The position numbers and the translations under genes are program-made. A DNA stretch of 64,000 nucleotides from Nageia nagi (Eukaryota > Pinophyta): the NCBI GenBank assembly GCA_050084985.1, contig JBITNC010000001.1, positions 82,584,001 to 82,648,000 on the forward strand, in the 5' to 3' direction. Under the pieces are notes generated by a model, which was not told where the DNA came from, did not search any database, and saw nothing but the letters and a program-made list of their open reading frames with translations. Of the stretch, positions 44,821 through 56,530 are shown one piece after another. The first letter of the stretch is position 1. Every line of letters begins with the position of its first letter.

Positions 44821-46464
44821 GGAAAATCATGATCCTCCTCCAAATACCTACCTTGTAGATCTCTCCTTAGATCACCCACATTTTGATGCAACCCTACAAC
44901 ACCTTCACCCCCCTTTTTATCTTTCACCCCCTCCCCTTTTTGTATTTCACCCCTCATTTTTTTCTTTCTTTTTATTTTTTTGGGGCCTTCACCCACCTCA
45001 AATAAATGTAAATTATTTTCTTACAAGGCAAGTTTTTGATGGTTATCCATACCTTCTCCATTATTAAATAAAAAATGTATTTTTTTCTCTCCTTTTTTGA
45101 TAAAAAATAGGTAAGTCATTTTTAAATTAATTTATCTAATCATGTTATCTTGCTTTAGAAGCTAACTTAAATGAGGTATGGGCACCTAAATTCATGTGAG
45201 GTATGGGATCATATTTAATAAGCATATGAAGCCTAAATATCAATATTTATGAGGTATGCTATGCATGCCCTCTCTTTTTAAGATAATTTATTAATTTTTT
45301 AGTCTTTTGAGGGCATAATTTTTTTAAAAGGGAGAATTTTCCTAAATGCATTTTTACTTAAAAATTAGGATTAATTTTCTTATAAATGCATGTTTAATAA
45401 ATTTTTGTATGGGGGAGGAAATTAAAAACCTTAAGGCACTTTTTCTCTAATTGTATTCTCTTAAGTGTTAAAACAATGCTTTTTAAAAAAAAAAGATAAA
45501 TTGCAATATTTTACCTAGGTTTTTTAAGAAAGGAAAAATATTTTTTTTGCTAAAGTTCAATTTTTTTAAGAAAAAAGGGGACTATACTTATATTTGTTGC
45601 TTAAAAATTATGAGTGAACTTATGCAAAATTATGGGAACTTATGTTTTGTAAAGAGGTCCTTTTTTGGGGTTATGACAAAACCCATTGGATACTCTAAAA
45701 TATGTTTCAAAGAATGAATGATGTAATTTTTTGAGCACTTTACTTTATATTGCTTTATTTTTTTGCAAAATCGCAAACATTAAAAGTGCACCCCCTAAAA
45801 TAAACACATATGCATGTATATTCTACAACATGACTTGTTTGGGAAGCCACGAAAGAAAGAAAACGTAGACTGGAGCCTTCAATCTAATGATCCAAATGGT
45901 CTAAAATCCATACTTCTTAATTGCCATTAAGTCTTCTATTGATCTATATATATTTTCATATAGGTGGATAGGCATGTGTGTAGTGATTCCACATATTCGC
46001 ACGTCTATTTAGAGCTTATCCTGATAACCTAGAAGGATAACTTGAAACCTAATCAAGATAATAATTTGGCCAATCCAACATACATCACACCCTTGGAAAA
46101 TAGTTAGTACTCCTCCTTATGAGAGTATATTACTGACCAAGGAGAACTAGTTAAGGATTGGTAGGACTTGAGGTCCTTTCAAGCATCTAGATGAAAATCA
46201 AATTTTAAATAAAAAAAATAAGCTTCAACTTTACCCTCTTTACAACTATGCTACTTGGTTATGTCAATATGTTGGATGTATGAGATTTATCATTTGATTT
46301 GATTATAATCATTATGCAAATATGAAATTAGTTAACAAATTTAAGCATATTTTTTTTGCTACCTTTGATTGATTTAATTTAATATGATTGATTAATGTGA
46401 ACAAACTCAACATGTATAGTTGATTAATTTGATTTACAAATTTAACATGCTTACATTGGTTAAC

Positions 46465-46592
46465 ACTTTCATTTTCTTGTGTACCAAATTGGAGAAACCT
46501 TCTTACCCAAGCATATCTTTCACTGTTACAACTATGACATTTGGGAACCTCGAATAAAAGTTGAATTGCAGGTAAGGAAACTATGGTATACA
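46465..46592 (+). pseudogene. Copia-3 gag, N-terminal stub
   Basis: A short frame reads YNYDIWEPRIKVELQVRKLW, which fits the start of a copia gag (Asn-Tyr, then Trp-x-x-Arg/Lys-Met/Ile-Lys). It stops exactly where the Copia-2 5' LTR begins, and the rest of a copia gag resumes right after the Copia-2 3' LTR at 52724. The 5' LTR and start of Copia-3 were not found upstream. Confidence 0.5.
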
Positions 46593-46800
46593 TATTAGAA
46601 TAAATAATACATTAGCATATCAAGTATCTAGATAATGTAAGGTAATTAATACATTAAGTATTATTTACTATTGTTTTATCTCACTTTAATATTTAGGGTT
46701 TCTCATATGAAGTCCATTATTGTACGGGAATATATCCTGACTATACTTGTATTTAAACTCCTCTTCACATTAATGTAAATATCTCTCTTATTTATTTACA
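46593..46800 (+). repeat. Copia-2 5' LTR
   Basis: TATTAGAATAAATAATACAT to TTATTTATTTACA. It shares the segment ATTATTTACTATTGTTTTAT with the 3' LTR exactly. Confidence 0.88.
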
Positions 46801-48607
46801 AAGCTCCGTAGTGAAGATCCTTATTTTTCTATGAGTTAATTTTCTTGCTCCATATGCCCATTGGAAATGGAAAAACAATGAAATTAAAGACTTATTTTCT
46901 TGCATCAAACCTGACCTCTAGGATGATTGTTGCATTGAAAGCTTGAGAGAGATTTGCAAAGAAGTGCCCAACACCCTTGCAAAAGATGTAGAGAGAAAAC
47001 TCTCTAATTAACAATAAATTTAAGGAGAAGAATGAAGAGCTATTAGTAGGATAGGATCTGTATCTGTAGTAAAATAGTGCATTTTAACCCTCACTACTAC
47101 CCAAAAATAAGTAAACCTGACCACCCCTAAGCCCCTAGTCTACCCTCATGCTGCCCAATAAGCCCTCCCTTCCCATCATGTCACGTAGTCCAACGTAGAA
47201 AAGCCTCGCAACCCCAATGCCCAGCTTGCCATTTTGAAATGCAGCCTCCATTACTGCAACCAAATTGACCTCGCGCAAGCTAACACATGCTCAACCAAAT
47301 TGAATGAAATCTCATGCCATTACAAATGGTATGTATTCTGCAATAAGCCTTACGCTTAGTATCAAAAATATATGTTTAACAGTAAAATTCAGTCTCCTAG
47401 AGATCCTACACACCGCCCAAATTGCCCTGTCCAATATTTTGGTTAACTGATGAGATTGCATGACTATGAAATTATATTCCAGCATCCAACAAAGTCTATT
47501 CCATATGTACTGCAGTTTAGCAATAGTTTAACTCCTCCCAACGCACGTCCCTTGTCTCCCCACTACTCCATAGGTGCCATTATCCACTTATGATGCATTT
47601 AATAGGGAATGACAGCTCGCGTGGAACTCCTCATCACTCACACATCCATGAGCTATTTTCTGTTAGACAAAGTAGTGATTGAAATGCCTCCACTGCTCAC
47701 TTTCTTATCCCAAGCTTAGCACCGTGTGAAACAGCTCAGCTGCGCGTAGTGTGTAACAACGAACAGTCTATAATGAATAGTGTACACCCAACAAAATCAT
47801 GTGCAACCTCTCCTTCAGTAGCGAAAAAGGTTGCCCACTACCAAACCCAACATCTGGTGAGAAGCCAAGCTACTAAATTACACTACGTATTGGACCTGTA
47901 AGCAATACGAGCCTGCCAACTCCCAGCTCTAACCAATATAATCAAAGAATTAAAACTTATTTCCTATAACCTAAAGTTTTCAAAATACAATATTTTCGAG
48001 CTGTCTCGACTCAGATCCAGGAGGAATAACCTATTACGTTTGGAGAAAAAGAATACTATTTGGTCAATTTTTTGGAGGAGCATAAAATATTTGGAGGAAA
48101 TATACCTTTTTATTGAAGGAGAAACAAAAAAAAAAAAAAAAAATTGGAGGAGAAATATTTTGTCTACTAAATATTTGAAAGAGGAGCATTCAATAAATAA
48201 TCATATTTACTACAAACTTACACAATTTGAAGAATAGAATAATTCAATTTTTTTTGGAGGTAATACAAAATTGGGACCCAAACAAAATACATCAAATCAA
48301 TAAATCATTCAAAGTGAAACTTATGGTGTATTGGAAAAATTCCACTATCATGTAAGTGAGATTAAGTTTTCAAATCCCTCCGAAAATAATTTAAAAACTA
48401 ATTTTAATATGTGCTTTAATTATTTTTAAGTACATGATTAAAACTAAAGGTATTTAACTTATTTTGAGAAAAACTCAATTTAATAATACCTTGGAGGAGA
48501 TTCAAATAATTTTTTTAAAGGTAAATCAAGATCAAATTCTTTGCACACTTTGTAAAGAGTGATTTTTTACAAATCATTGAAGAAGATAAAATACTACTAA
48601 GATAAAC
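46801..48607. other. Copia-2 leader with CpG-retaining island
   Basis: 1.8 kb between LTR and gag, far longer than a normal copia leader. From about 47040 to 47900 it is less AT-rich and keeps many CpG sites (CTCGCGCAAGC, AGCTCGCGTGG, CTGCGCGTAG, CAACGCACG), unlike almost all of the window. It has no reading frame. It may be a separate insertion or captured sequence in the leader. From 48000 to 48600 it is AT-rich again. Confidence 0.5.
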
Positions 48608-49330
48608 ATGGCCCAAATTGCCCCTAAAATTTTACTCCCCGAATCTCAAGTGTTGAAAGGGAATAATTATTCTACATGGGAAATGAAGATTCAAGCAATC
48701 CTTCAATTTGAAGAACTATGAAAACTTATTTTTGGAACTGAAACATGTCCAACCACAGCTGACCAAGATCAAACTAAGTATGATAAATGTAACAACAAGG
48801 CTCTTATGATCATCTTACTTAGCATCTCATATGATGTTCGACCTCATGTTTGTGAATGCACAAAAGTCAAAGATGCATTTAAGAAGTTCCAACAAGCCTT
48901 TAAGTCAAAGAACCTGAACTAGATTTTGCATCTTCAAGGATAAATTACATACACTAAGGTTGAAAGGTAGAGAGAAATTGAAATCATTCCTTCAATGAAT
49001 TTTGAAACATTGAGCCTCCCTACAAGCATTAGGAGAGACTATGGAATACAAGCTCAATAGGAAGAAGCCTTTAATGAAACTTTTCATGAAAAGGAGCAAG
49101 CTATGATGTCAAATTAATGAGGTAAGAAACCCTTCTAGTAGAAAGGTAAAGGTAAAAATCCCCCACGGTCCAATGATAAATAGAAGAAAAATTGCATGAT
49201 TTATCATAAGAAAGGGTATGAATTGCAAGATTGTTGGTATGATTCTTTTGCTCAACGTTCTTCAAGCAATAACAATCCAAAATAAAAAGAGAAACCCTCA
49301 TAATTAGGGGCAGTGGAAACAAAGGCAACT
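48608..49330 (+). pseudogene. Copia-2 gag
   Basis: ATG at 48608 opens MAQIAPKILLPESQVLKGNN followed by YSTWEMKIQAILQFEEL, a UBN2-type copia gag start; the frame continues past a TGA (Trp position) with KALMIILLSISYDVRPHV. A degenerate knuckle CMIYHKKGYELQDCW is at about 49193. Frameshifts occur near 48920 and 49090. Confidence 0.85.
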
Positions 49331-49436
49331 ACAACAAATAAAATAACAAGACAATGTTGTAAATGATATTAATCAATTGACTGAAGATGTTACCAATCTT
49401 GCTTTTATTCATCAAGAGAACCCTTTAGTCTCATCC

Positions 49437-50818
49437 ACTTGGTATGTTGATTATGGTGCTTCCAAGCATATGCTGGTTAAAAGGATTAGTTTTCTTCCTT
49501 GGATGATAACAATAATCTTGGTCAAGTTTGATTAGATAATGACACATCCCATGATATTGAAATAAAGTGTGATGTTCATGTTTGACTTGGAAAGAATAAC
49601 TATCAAATCAAAGAGGTATTGTATATTCCAAGGCTCATGAAGAACCTCCTATTAGTTAATTAGATGTTGGACAACAATATGAAGGTATAGTTTAATATTG
49701 TGAAAGGAGAATAGGTTTGCTTCATTCATGATAAGTCCAAAGGATGTCAAATAGTAGCAAAAGCAAATAGAGTTGGGAAAATATTTTTGCTTGATATTAT
49801 AGCTTTCAATAATCAGGCTCTCAATGTTCATATCGCATATATGACCACTCCTTAGCATCGAATATTTGACAATATGAATCAAAACTACCTAATAACTTTG
49901 CAAAAGAAGGAGATAATACATGGTCTTCCATATCTTACTTCTCCTACTAATATTTTTTCTACTTGAATAGCAAGAAAATAGCATAGAATTCCATTCATGA
50001 TAGCACACATCATGCTAAAGGATCTTATGATGTGATCCGTACTTATTTGTGTGGATCAATTTGGGCTAGTGTTTCTAGCCTTAGATACTTCCTGTTATTT
50101 GTTGATGACTACTCCATAAAAATGTAGTTGTATTTCTTGAAGATAAAAGACCAAACATTTTCCTACTTCAAGGAATTTAAGGCACTTGTGAAGAAACAAA
50201 CTACTCATCATATCCATGCACTTTTCTTATATTGAAGGGGGAATACTTATCAAATGAGTTTTTTGTATTCCTAAAGCAGTATGGACTTCGATGATAGTTG
50301 ATCACATCTTACACACCACAACAAAATAGAGTTTGTGAAAGGAGAAATCAAACCATTATGGAAATGAAAAGAAGCATGTTGAAAGATGCAAAAATGGATG
50401 GAATTTTATGGCTTGAAGCAATGAATACTATCATATCTCTTCTAAATAGGGAGCCCATAAAAGCTCTTGATAAGATGACACTTGCAGAAGTATGGTTAGG
50501 AAATTAACCCAATATCTCACATCTTCAAGTGTTTGGTTGTATTGCCTATATGCATATTCCTAAGAAGCAAAGGAATAATATTGATGAAAAATCAAAGAGG
50601 TGCATTATTCTCAAGTATGATAGTGAATCAAAATCCTATAGACTCATGGATCCTACTACTCGAAAGACTTATATAAGTAGAGTTGTAATTTTTGATGAGA
50701 TTGGTGAATCTTTAACTAGTCTACCTATAAAGGTACTTGAACCTGATAGTGGCTCCATAATCAATTATGATGATGAGGATGATGAGAGAGAAGCTTCAAC
50801 TATGAATTTTCTACCTTA
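49437..50818 (+). pseudogene. Copia-2 protease and integrase
   Basis: The protease motif reads TWYVDYGASKHM; the Ser of Asp-Ser-Gly is Tyr. The integrase has FVDDYSIKM (second conserved segment) near 50098 and TPQQNRVCERRNQTIMEM (about 50307) with the catalytic Glu present. Beyond lie LQVFGCIAYMHIPKKQR and an acidic linker (NYDDEDDERE). The first integrase Asp region (50050) is frameshifted. Confidence 0.87.
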
Positions 50819-50939
50819 AAATATCAAAAGACCTAAGTGGTTACAGAAGACATTGTAGGATTCAAACTTGAGTTCTCCACTAGACACTTATAGTTCTAGA
50901 CCAAGGACACAAAGCATGACTTGTGAGGAAGTGAATTTG

Positions 50940-52495
50940 GCATTAATAAGCATAGTTTTGAATACACCTAAAAATGAAATGGTTCATGAATCTATTGACC
51001 TACTGCATTGGAAGTTAACAATGTAGGTTGAGTATGATGCATTGATGAAAAATAGGACATGGAAGTTAGTAGATCTTCCACTAGAGAATAAGGCCATTGG
51101 ATGGAAATGGGTGTTCAGAACCAAGTACAAGGTTGATGGTACACTTAATAAGTACAAGTCCAAACTTATTACCAAAGGATATGCTCAATAGGAAGGTATC
51201 GACTATGAGGAGACTTTTTCTCCCACAACCAAGATGAATACCATCAAAATTACTTTTACAATGGTAACATAATTTGGATGGAAATTCCATCAAATGGATG
51301 TGAAGAGTGCCTTATTGAATGAAGAATTAGAGGAATAAGTCTACATGTAGTGACCTAAAATATTTTTGATTGATCCAGTTAAAATAAAAGTTTGTAGATT
51401 GATCAAGTCTTTATATGGCTTGAAATAGGCTCCACAAGCTTGGTACATGAAAATTGATTCCCACATACTACATCATGACTTCAATAAGAGTTTGTATGAT
51501 CCTAACCTCTACCTTTGACAACATGGGGAGGAGATTATCATAGTTATAGTATATGTTGATAATATGGTTATCATAGGCAACATTAAAGAGTTATTTATAT
51601 CTTGCAAAGATGACTTCAAATGATCATTCACCATGATCAAACTTGCTTTGCTTCACTATTACCTTGGATTGGAGCTCTAGTAGATGCAAGATCAGATATT
51701 TGTTTCATAAATAAAGTACACTAAAAAATTATTGGAGAAATTCAAGATAAAAGAATGCAAATTGATTTCCATGCCAATTGAATTTATTTTACATTTATCA
51801 CATCATGATTGTTCTCCATCAGTAAATGCAAATCTATATCATCAATTGATTGGAGGATAAACTTACCTAGCATACACTAGGTCAAATATTTTCTATGTTA
51901 TCAATTATCTTTCACGATTTATGAATGAACCAAAGAAGGCCCACTAGACTGTGATAAAAAATGTTTTGAGATATATCCATGGAACTTATATTTATGGCTT
52001 GGAGTACAAGAAGAAAATAAGTTCTCCTTGTCTAGATACATAAATGTAGATTATGGAGGATCCTTGGATGATAAAAGATCAACAACATGATATGTGTTCT
52101 TCCTTGGATATGGACCGATTTCATGGGATAGCAAAAAGAAAAGTATCACATCCAAGTCTACCATAGATTCAGAATACCATGCTACTACTGATGTTGTTTT
52201 TGAAGTAGTATGATTACATCACATTTTGATAGATATTAGAATTCCACATAAGCAATCTAATTTTATGCATTATGATAATCAAATTGTATTAAAACTAGTT
52301 TGAAATCCTTATTTTCATGAGTGCACCAAACATATTGAGATATAAGTGCACTTCATATGATATCATATTTTATTACATAACATCCAACTCTACTACATTT
52401 CCATGAAGAAGCAAATTACAAATGGTTTCATAAAATCTCTAGAAAATAGAAAGTTTGAATATTTTTGGAGCTTCCTCTCATATCCTCTAAAAACC
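50940..52495 (+). pseudogene. Copia-2 reverse transcriptase and RNase H
   Basis: RT blocks NRTWKLVDLPLENKAIGWKW, TKYKVDGTLNKYKSKL, KFHQMDVKSALLNEEL, SLYGLK, stop, APQAWYMK, and the active site VIVYVDNMVIIG, where YVDD has become YVDN. The RNase H part is recognisable by SRFMNEPKKAH, VLRYIHGTYIYGLEY and KHIEI. More than a dozen stops, mostly TAG at Gln positions (e.g. TATGCTCAATAG at about 51182). Confidence 0.9.
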
Positions 52496-52503
52496 TAATG
52501 TAT

Positions 52504-52513
52504 TATGGGGAGG
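52504..52513 (+). other. Copia-2 polypurine tract
   Basis: TATGGGGAGG directly before the 3' LTR. Confidence 0.8.
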
Positions 52514-52723
52514 TATTAGAATAAATAATACATTAGCACATTAGGTGTCTAAATAATGTAAGGTAAATAATACATTAAGTATTATTTACTATTGTTTTAT
52601 CTCACTTTAATATTTAGGATTTCTCATATGAAGTTCCTTATTTTATGGGAATGTAACTCCCAACTATATTTGTATTTAAACTCCTCTTCACATTAATGGA
52701 AATATCTCTCTTGTTCATTTCCA
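52514..52723 (+). repeat. Copia-2 3' LTR
   Basis: TATTAGAATAAATAATACAT to TTGTTCATTTCCA; it begins with TA like the 5' copy, so either the family start is TA or both copies lost the G. Confidence 0.88.
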
Positions 52724-53515
52724 ATAAGATAATTAATGAGAATCTAGTTACTCCTACAAAAGAGAAGGTACTCGAGGCTTACAACTCAAAGAATGAGCAA
52801 GCAACCTTTATGATTTTTCATGTAGTATCATACAAAGTGTTGCTTATGATCTCTTCCTCAACCTCTGCAAAAGAAGCTTGGCATAGGCTCAAGAAAATCT
52901 ACATAAGGTTCAAATTTTTGATAAGGTTCACCATTTTCTAAAAGTTACTTCAATCTCATCAAGGGAAAGATGAAAATGTTGCCATTTATTTGAATAAAAT
53001 CATTGACCTTAGAACCTAACTTATTGGTTGTGGCTACAACTAGATCAATGATGAGTTCATGATCTTCATCATTTTTTAAAGTATTTCTTAAAATTTTAGT
53101 AACTTTGTGATAGTTATTAATACTAGTATTGGTGACAAAGAAGATGTCTTCTCTTTGGATAACCTTTCAATTCTCCTTATAAAATATGAGAAAACACTTA
53201 ACAAAAAGGTGTTGATCTCTTCACCAAAGGACAACAACGTTACTCTAGGAGCAACCAAAACTCCTTTCAAGAAGAAGTTCAAGCATCACAATAAGTATTT
53301 TACTTATACCTCCAAGAATTTTAAAAAGAAGGATAACAACAACTACAAACAAATGCATGCAAGGGGAAAGGCAAACAAACCAAATCCAAAGGTAAAATTT
53401 GATGGTAATTGTAACTTTTATGGTGGATATGGTCATAAGTAATTTAACTGCTACAAGAAGAAAAGAATAAAGGAAATAGAAATGTGAATAACTTCAAAGA
53501 GAAGAAGAATATTAA
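52724..53515 (+). pseudogene. Copia-3 gag, main part
   Basis: Coding resumes directly after the Copia-2 LTR: NENLVTPTKEKVLEAYNSKN, ISSSTSAKEAWHRLKKIY and SHQGKDENVAIYLNKIIDL, all typical of copia gag. A Lys/Asn-rich linker (53260-53390) leads to a nucleocapsid knuckle CNFYGGYGHK, stop, FNCYK, where the second Cys is Tyr. Frameshift near 52920; TAA at the Gln position near 53441. Confidence 0.85.
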
Positions 53516-53559
53516 AGTTGGTTTTTTTATATTCTTAACTCCATATCTCATACTTTCTT

Positions 53560-54505
53560 AACTAATTAGATTGTTGACCTAGGTGCACTAATCACATGTG
53601 TTTTGAAAAGGATAAGTTTGAAAATTTTCATAAGCATAAAAATGATATAGTTGCAATAGCTGATAATTCAATCCTTGAAGTCCAAGGGATTAGGAATGTG
53701 TCAATTCATGGAAATATTCTTCAAAATATGTTATATGTTCCTAAGCTTAGTATGAACCTTCTTTACATAATTCAAGTTAAAAATAAAGTATACTCATTCA
53801 AATTCAACTCACAATCCTAGTGCATTAAGAAGGGACTTGCCAATTTGGTGAAAAGATTAGTGAAAGATGATATCTACATTATGGATCAAGTTACAACAAA
53901 AATGTACCTTGCTATGAATGTGTGCTCTAGGGAAAATCTTTATCACCAACATTTAGGACACCTTAACCATAAAAGTATGCAATTCATGAAAGACCAAGAA
54001 CTTGTGGAAGGTTTTCCCTCAATGTCACCCTCAATTAGTCTATATGAGAAGTGCATTTTAGACAAGATAAATAGAAAAATATTTGAAAAATATAAGGTAA
54101 TAAGGGCAACCCAATCTCTTTAGCTTTTGCATCTAGATTTGATGGGTCCATTATATATTAAGTCTCTTGGAAGAGTATCTTATGTCTTGACCTTCATCGA
54201 TGACTTTAGTAGGATGACATTTGGTTATCTACTTGAGCACAATGGTCAAACTTTTGATAGATTCAAATATTTCAAGGCCTTAGTTGAAAATCATATTGAA
54301 TTCAAAATTGAGATGTTGAGATTTGATAATGGAGGTGAATATCATAGTAATGAGTTCAATGAATATTATGCCAAATACTATATCAAGGTGTAGTTCATGA
54401 ACCCTTACACCCCAAAATGGTATTACCAAAAGAAAGAATATAACCATTTAGGAAATGGCTAGGTGCATGTTGGAAAATCTCCATAGTTTCTTATGGTGTA
54501 TGTAA
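53560..54505 (+). pseudogene. Copia-3 protease and integrase, cut at 3' end
   Basis: The protease region has CTNHMCFEKDKFENFHK and LQNMLYVPKLSMNLL. The integrase zinc region has HQHLGHLNHKSMQFM and EKCILDK; the core has HLDLMGPLYIKSLGR (first Asp), FIDDFSRMTFGYLL, RFDNGGEYHSNEFNEYY (second Asp) and NPYTP. The frame ends at about 54500 (MLENLHSFLWC), where unrelated sequence starts. RT and RNase H are absent from the window; the rest may lie beyond the inserted Tat-2 element. Confidence 0.88.
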
Positions 54506-55514
54506 TATTTTAAAAAAGGGGTATGCAAGTTGAGAGACCTTACACTTAGGGTTTCTCTCCCTTTTGTGATACCCATGCTACAATATCTAAAATATTTATT
54601 GAAACATGATTAACTAATGATAATAAAATGAAATGGAGGTAGGGTTTAGAATTTTTCATTTTTAATACAATACCCAAGACTCCAAATAACTTGCAAAATA
54701 AAAGGCAAGAGAAGGCTTCTAAGTTCTAAGTCCTTAAGACCCTAGAACCATGCAAATATAGCTAAATAGCTTGTAAGCTACCAAACCTTGAATTAACAAG
54801 GCACTAAAAGATAGCATAATGCCTAAAATGGAAACTAACATAAGACTAAAATGGAATAACTAGGAATAAAAATCAAAATAACATATTTTAGCCTAAGTCT
54901 ACAAGGTACTAGCCTAGAAAAATGCTAATATGCAACCATGCACCAATATAGTAATGATAAGTCCAAAAGGATATATGATGTGTGCTATTGGATGTCCTCT
55001 TGAACATACAAAACTACTCAAAATAGAGATTAGTACCACTAAAACCAAATCCATAAGAGTTATCCAATGTTCCTTGCAATATGAAGACAAGAATCATCTT
55101 TTTAGTGCCTTGGGATGATGGATGTAGCTCAACGTAGAATGTAGGTAGCTAAAAGGTTTGAGTACATAGTATATAGTGAGAAGGACAATAAGAGATCATG
55201 AATATCTATTGTGAAAAGTGAATTACTTGGTGGGAAAAGTTAATTTTGAATTGAATTTTATAAGTGACTAGTTGGTGAGCTGGGTAGGGTTTTAACCTAA
55301 CCTATCATCCGATCACCTAATCGGTAGGTCGATTAGGGTTCAAGTTGACTAGGTGGTAAAAAAAAGACCAAGTTACCAAAATTGATCACACAAATGTGAT
55401 AAGAATAGAATGAAAGGATGATATGATAATGGTGAGGTGAAAGATGAGCCAAATCATCATGAATCACCTAAGCTAGATGAACGAACAATTTTTAGGTGTT
55501 TATAGATGCCCCTT
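54506..55514 (-). repeat. probable Tat-2 3' LTR
   Basis: At its right edge the minus strand reads AAAAGGGGCATC followed by TATAAACACCTAAAAATTG, which matches the Tat-1 polypurine tract and LTR start (AAAGAGGGGCAAA, TGTAGACACCTAAAAATG). The left edge is set by the break in Copia-3. About 1 kb. No second copy or target duplication is available in the window, so the call rests on the edge similarity and on the Tat-1-like layout to the right. Confidence 0.5.
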
Positions 55515-55729
55515 TTATGCCAATTTTTGCGAGATATGAAATAAGATTTTACAAGATGCAAATTGAAACACAAAAATAGATGAAGTGTATGTGATATGAT
55601 TTTTATAAGGATATGATCAATATCATCATATCAATAGTATATATAGGTATAACCTATCATAGTGCCAGCACTATCATGTCATAATCAATCTGTGTCTTGA
55701 CATGATGAACTATGCTTCAAGCTTGTACC

Positions 55730-56225
55730 TGTTGGAATGTATAATGCATTATTGTAAAGGTTTTGTAATAATATTCTATTTAAGTTCACTAATACTTAAG
55801 GGTATTATTTTATACCTTAAGTATTTAAGTGAATATGATAATGTAACTTGTCGTACACTCCATGTCATGAGCATGCCCCTTGGGTAAAAGGATGTGCATG
55901 TCATACTTTTGTACATTGAGTAAAAGGGTGATCCAAAGAGGGATTTTGGCCTATAAATAGAAGGCTCCTTCTTTGGATCACACACCAATTTGTGGAGTAA
56001 AGCTATGCTCTAGGATAGTTTTTAGGAGATGAGTTAGGAGAATTGTAAGAGATTCATGTTTGTGAATGAAGTGAGATATAGTTAGTGGATGTACTCCTAG
56101 TTGAAGGAACCACTTACATCTTGTGTCACTTTGTGAGATTGCTTTGTGAGTTTGTTAGATGTGTTTATGAGATTTCAAGAGATCTTGGTTGTTTAGGGTT
56201 TATATTTTTAGTGTTTATTCCTTCA
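55730..56225 (+). mobile_element. solo LTR, family A copy 3
   Basis: 496 bp from TGTTGGAATGTATAATGC to TATTCCTTCA, with exact target duplication GTACC (55725-55729 and 56226-56230). It is the best kept copy of the family and inserted into Tat-2 after Tat-2 arrived. Confidence 0.93.
55952..55959 (+). promoter_or_regulatory. LTR TATA box (family A copy 3)
   Basis: TATAAATA in GGCCTATAAATAGAAGGC, after GGGTGATCCAAAGAGG. Confidence 0.7.
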
Positions 56226-56382
56226 GTACCTATGACTATAACACCTCACAATGCTAAAACTATCATGTTGTAACTAGTTGGTACTCGAGATGATGGGATT
56301 GGACCAAGATGAAAAGTAAATAATCATGAAATAAAATTGAACAAATATATTGTATGAACTAAAAAATAAAAGTAAATGATCT

Positions 56383-56530
56383 TTGATTTTCCCCAATAAC
56401 TAAAGGGTGACATGATACATGATTCTGCTTTGCCCCAACATTCGACAGGTGAAGTGATTATGCTTTACCCCAATAGTCTAAGGGTGAAATGATTCAACTT
56501 TATCCCAATAGTCGAAGGGTGGAAGTGATG
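56383..56530. repeat. 35 bp minisatellite, about 4 copies
   Basis: Degenerate units of about 35 bp such as TTTACCCCAATAGTCTAAGG and GTGAAATGATTC, repeated about four times. It lies in the part of Tat-2 that corresponds to the 191 bp repeat of Tat-1. Confidence 0.75.

Larger units (their letters stand above)
43834..46464. other. internal region of family A element; no frame recognised
   Basis: No gag or pol motif seen. Most of it is low-complexity, with A, T and G runs. It holds an inverted repeat and a GC-rich repeat array (separate entries). No second LTR of the family is visible in the expected place, so the limit of the element is not known. Confidence 0.5.
46593..52723 (+). mobile_element. 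Ty1/copia element (Copia-2), nested in Copia-3
   Basis: 6,131 bp with short LTRs (208 and 210 bp, starting TATTAGAATAAATAATAC, from an original TGTTAG), a polypurine tract and copia gene order between. Flanking pentamers ATACA and ATAAG agree at three of five positions, so the target duplication is doubtful. No iMet primer site is visible after the 5' LTR. Numerous stops and frameshifts inactivate it. Confidence 0.88.
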
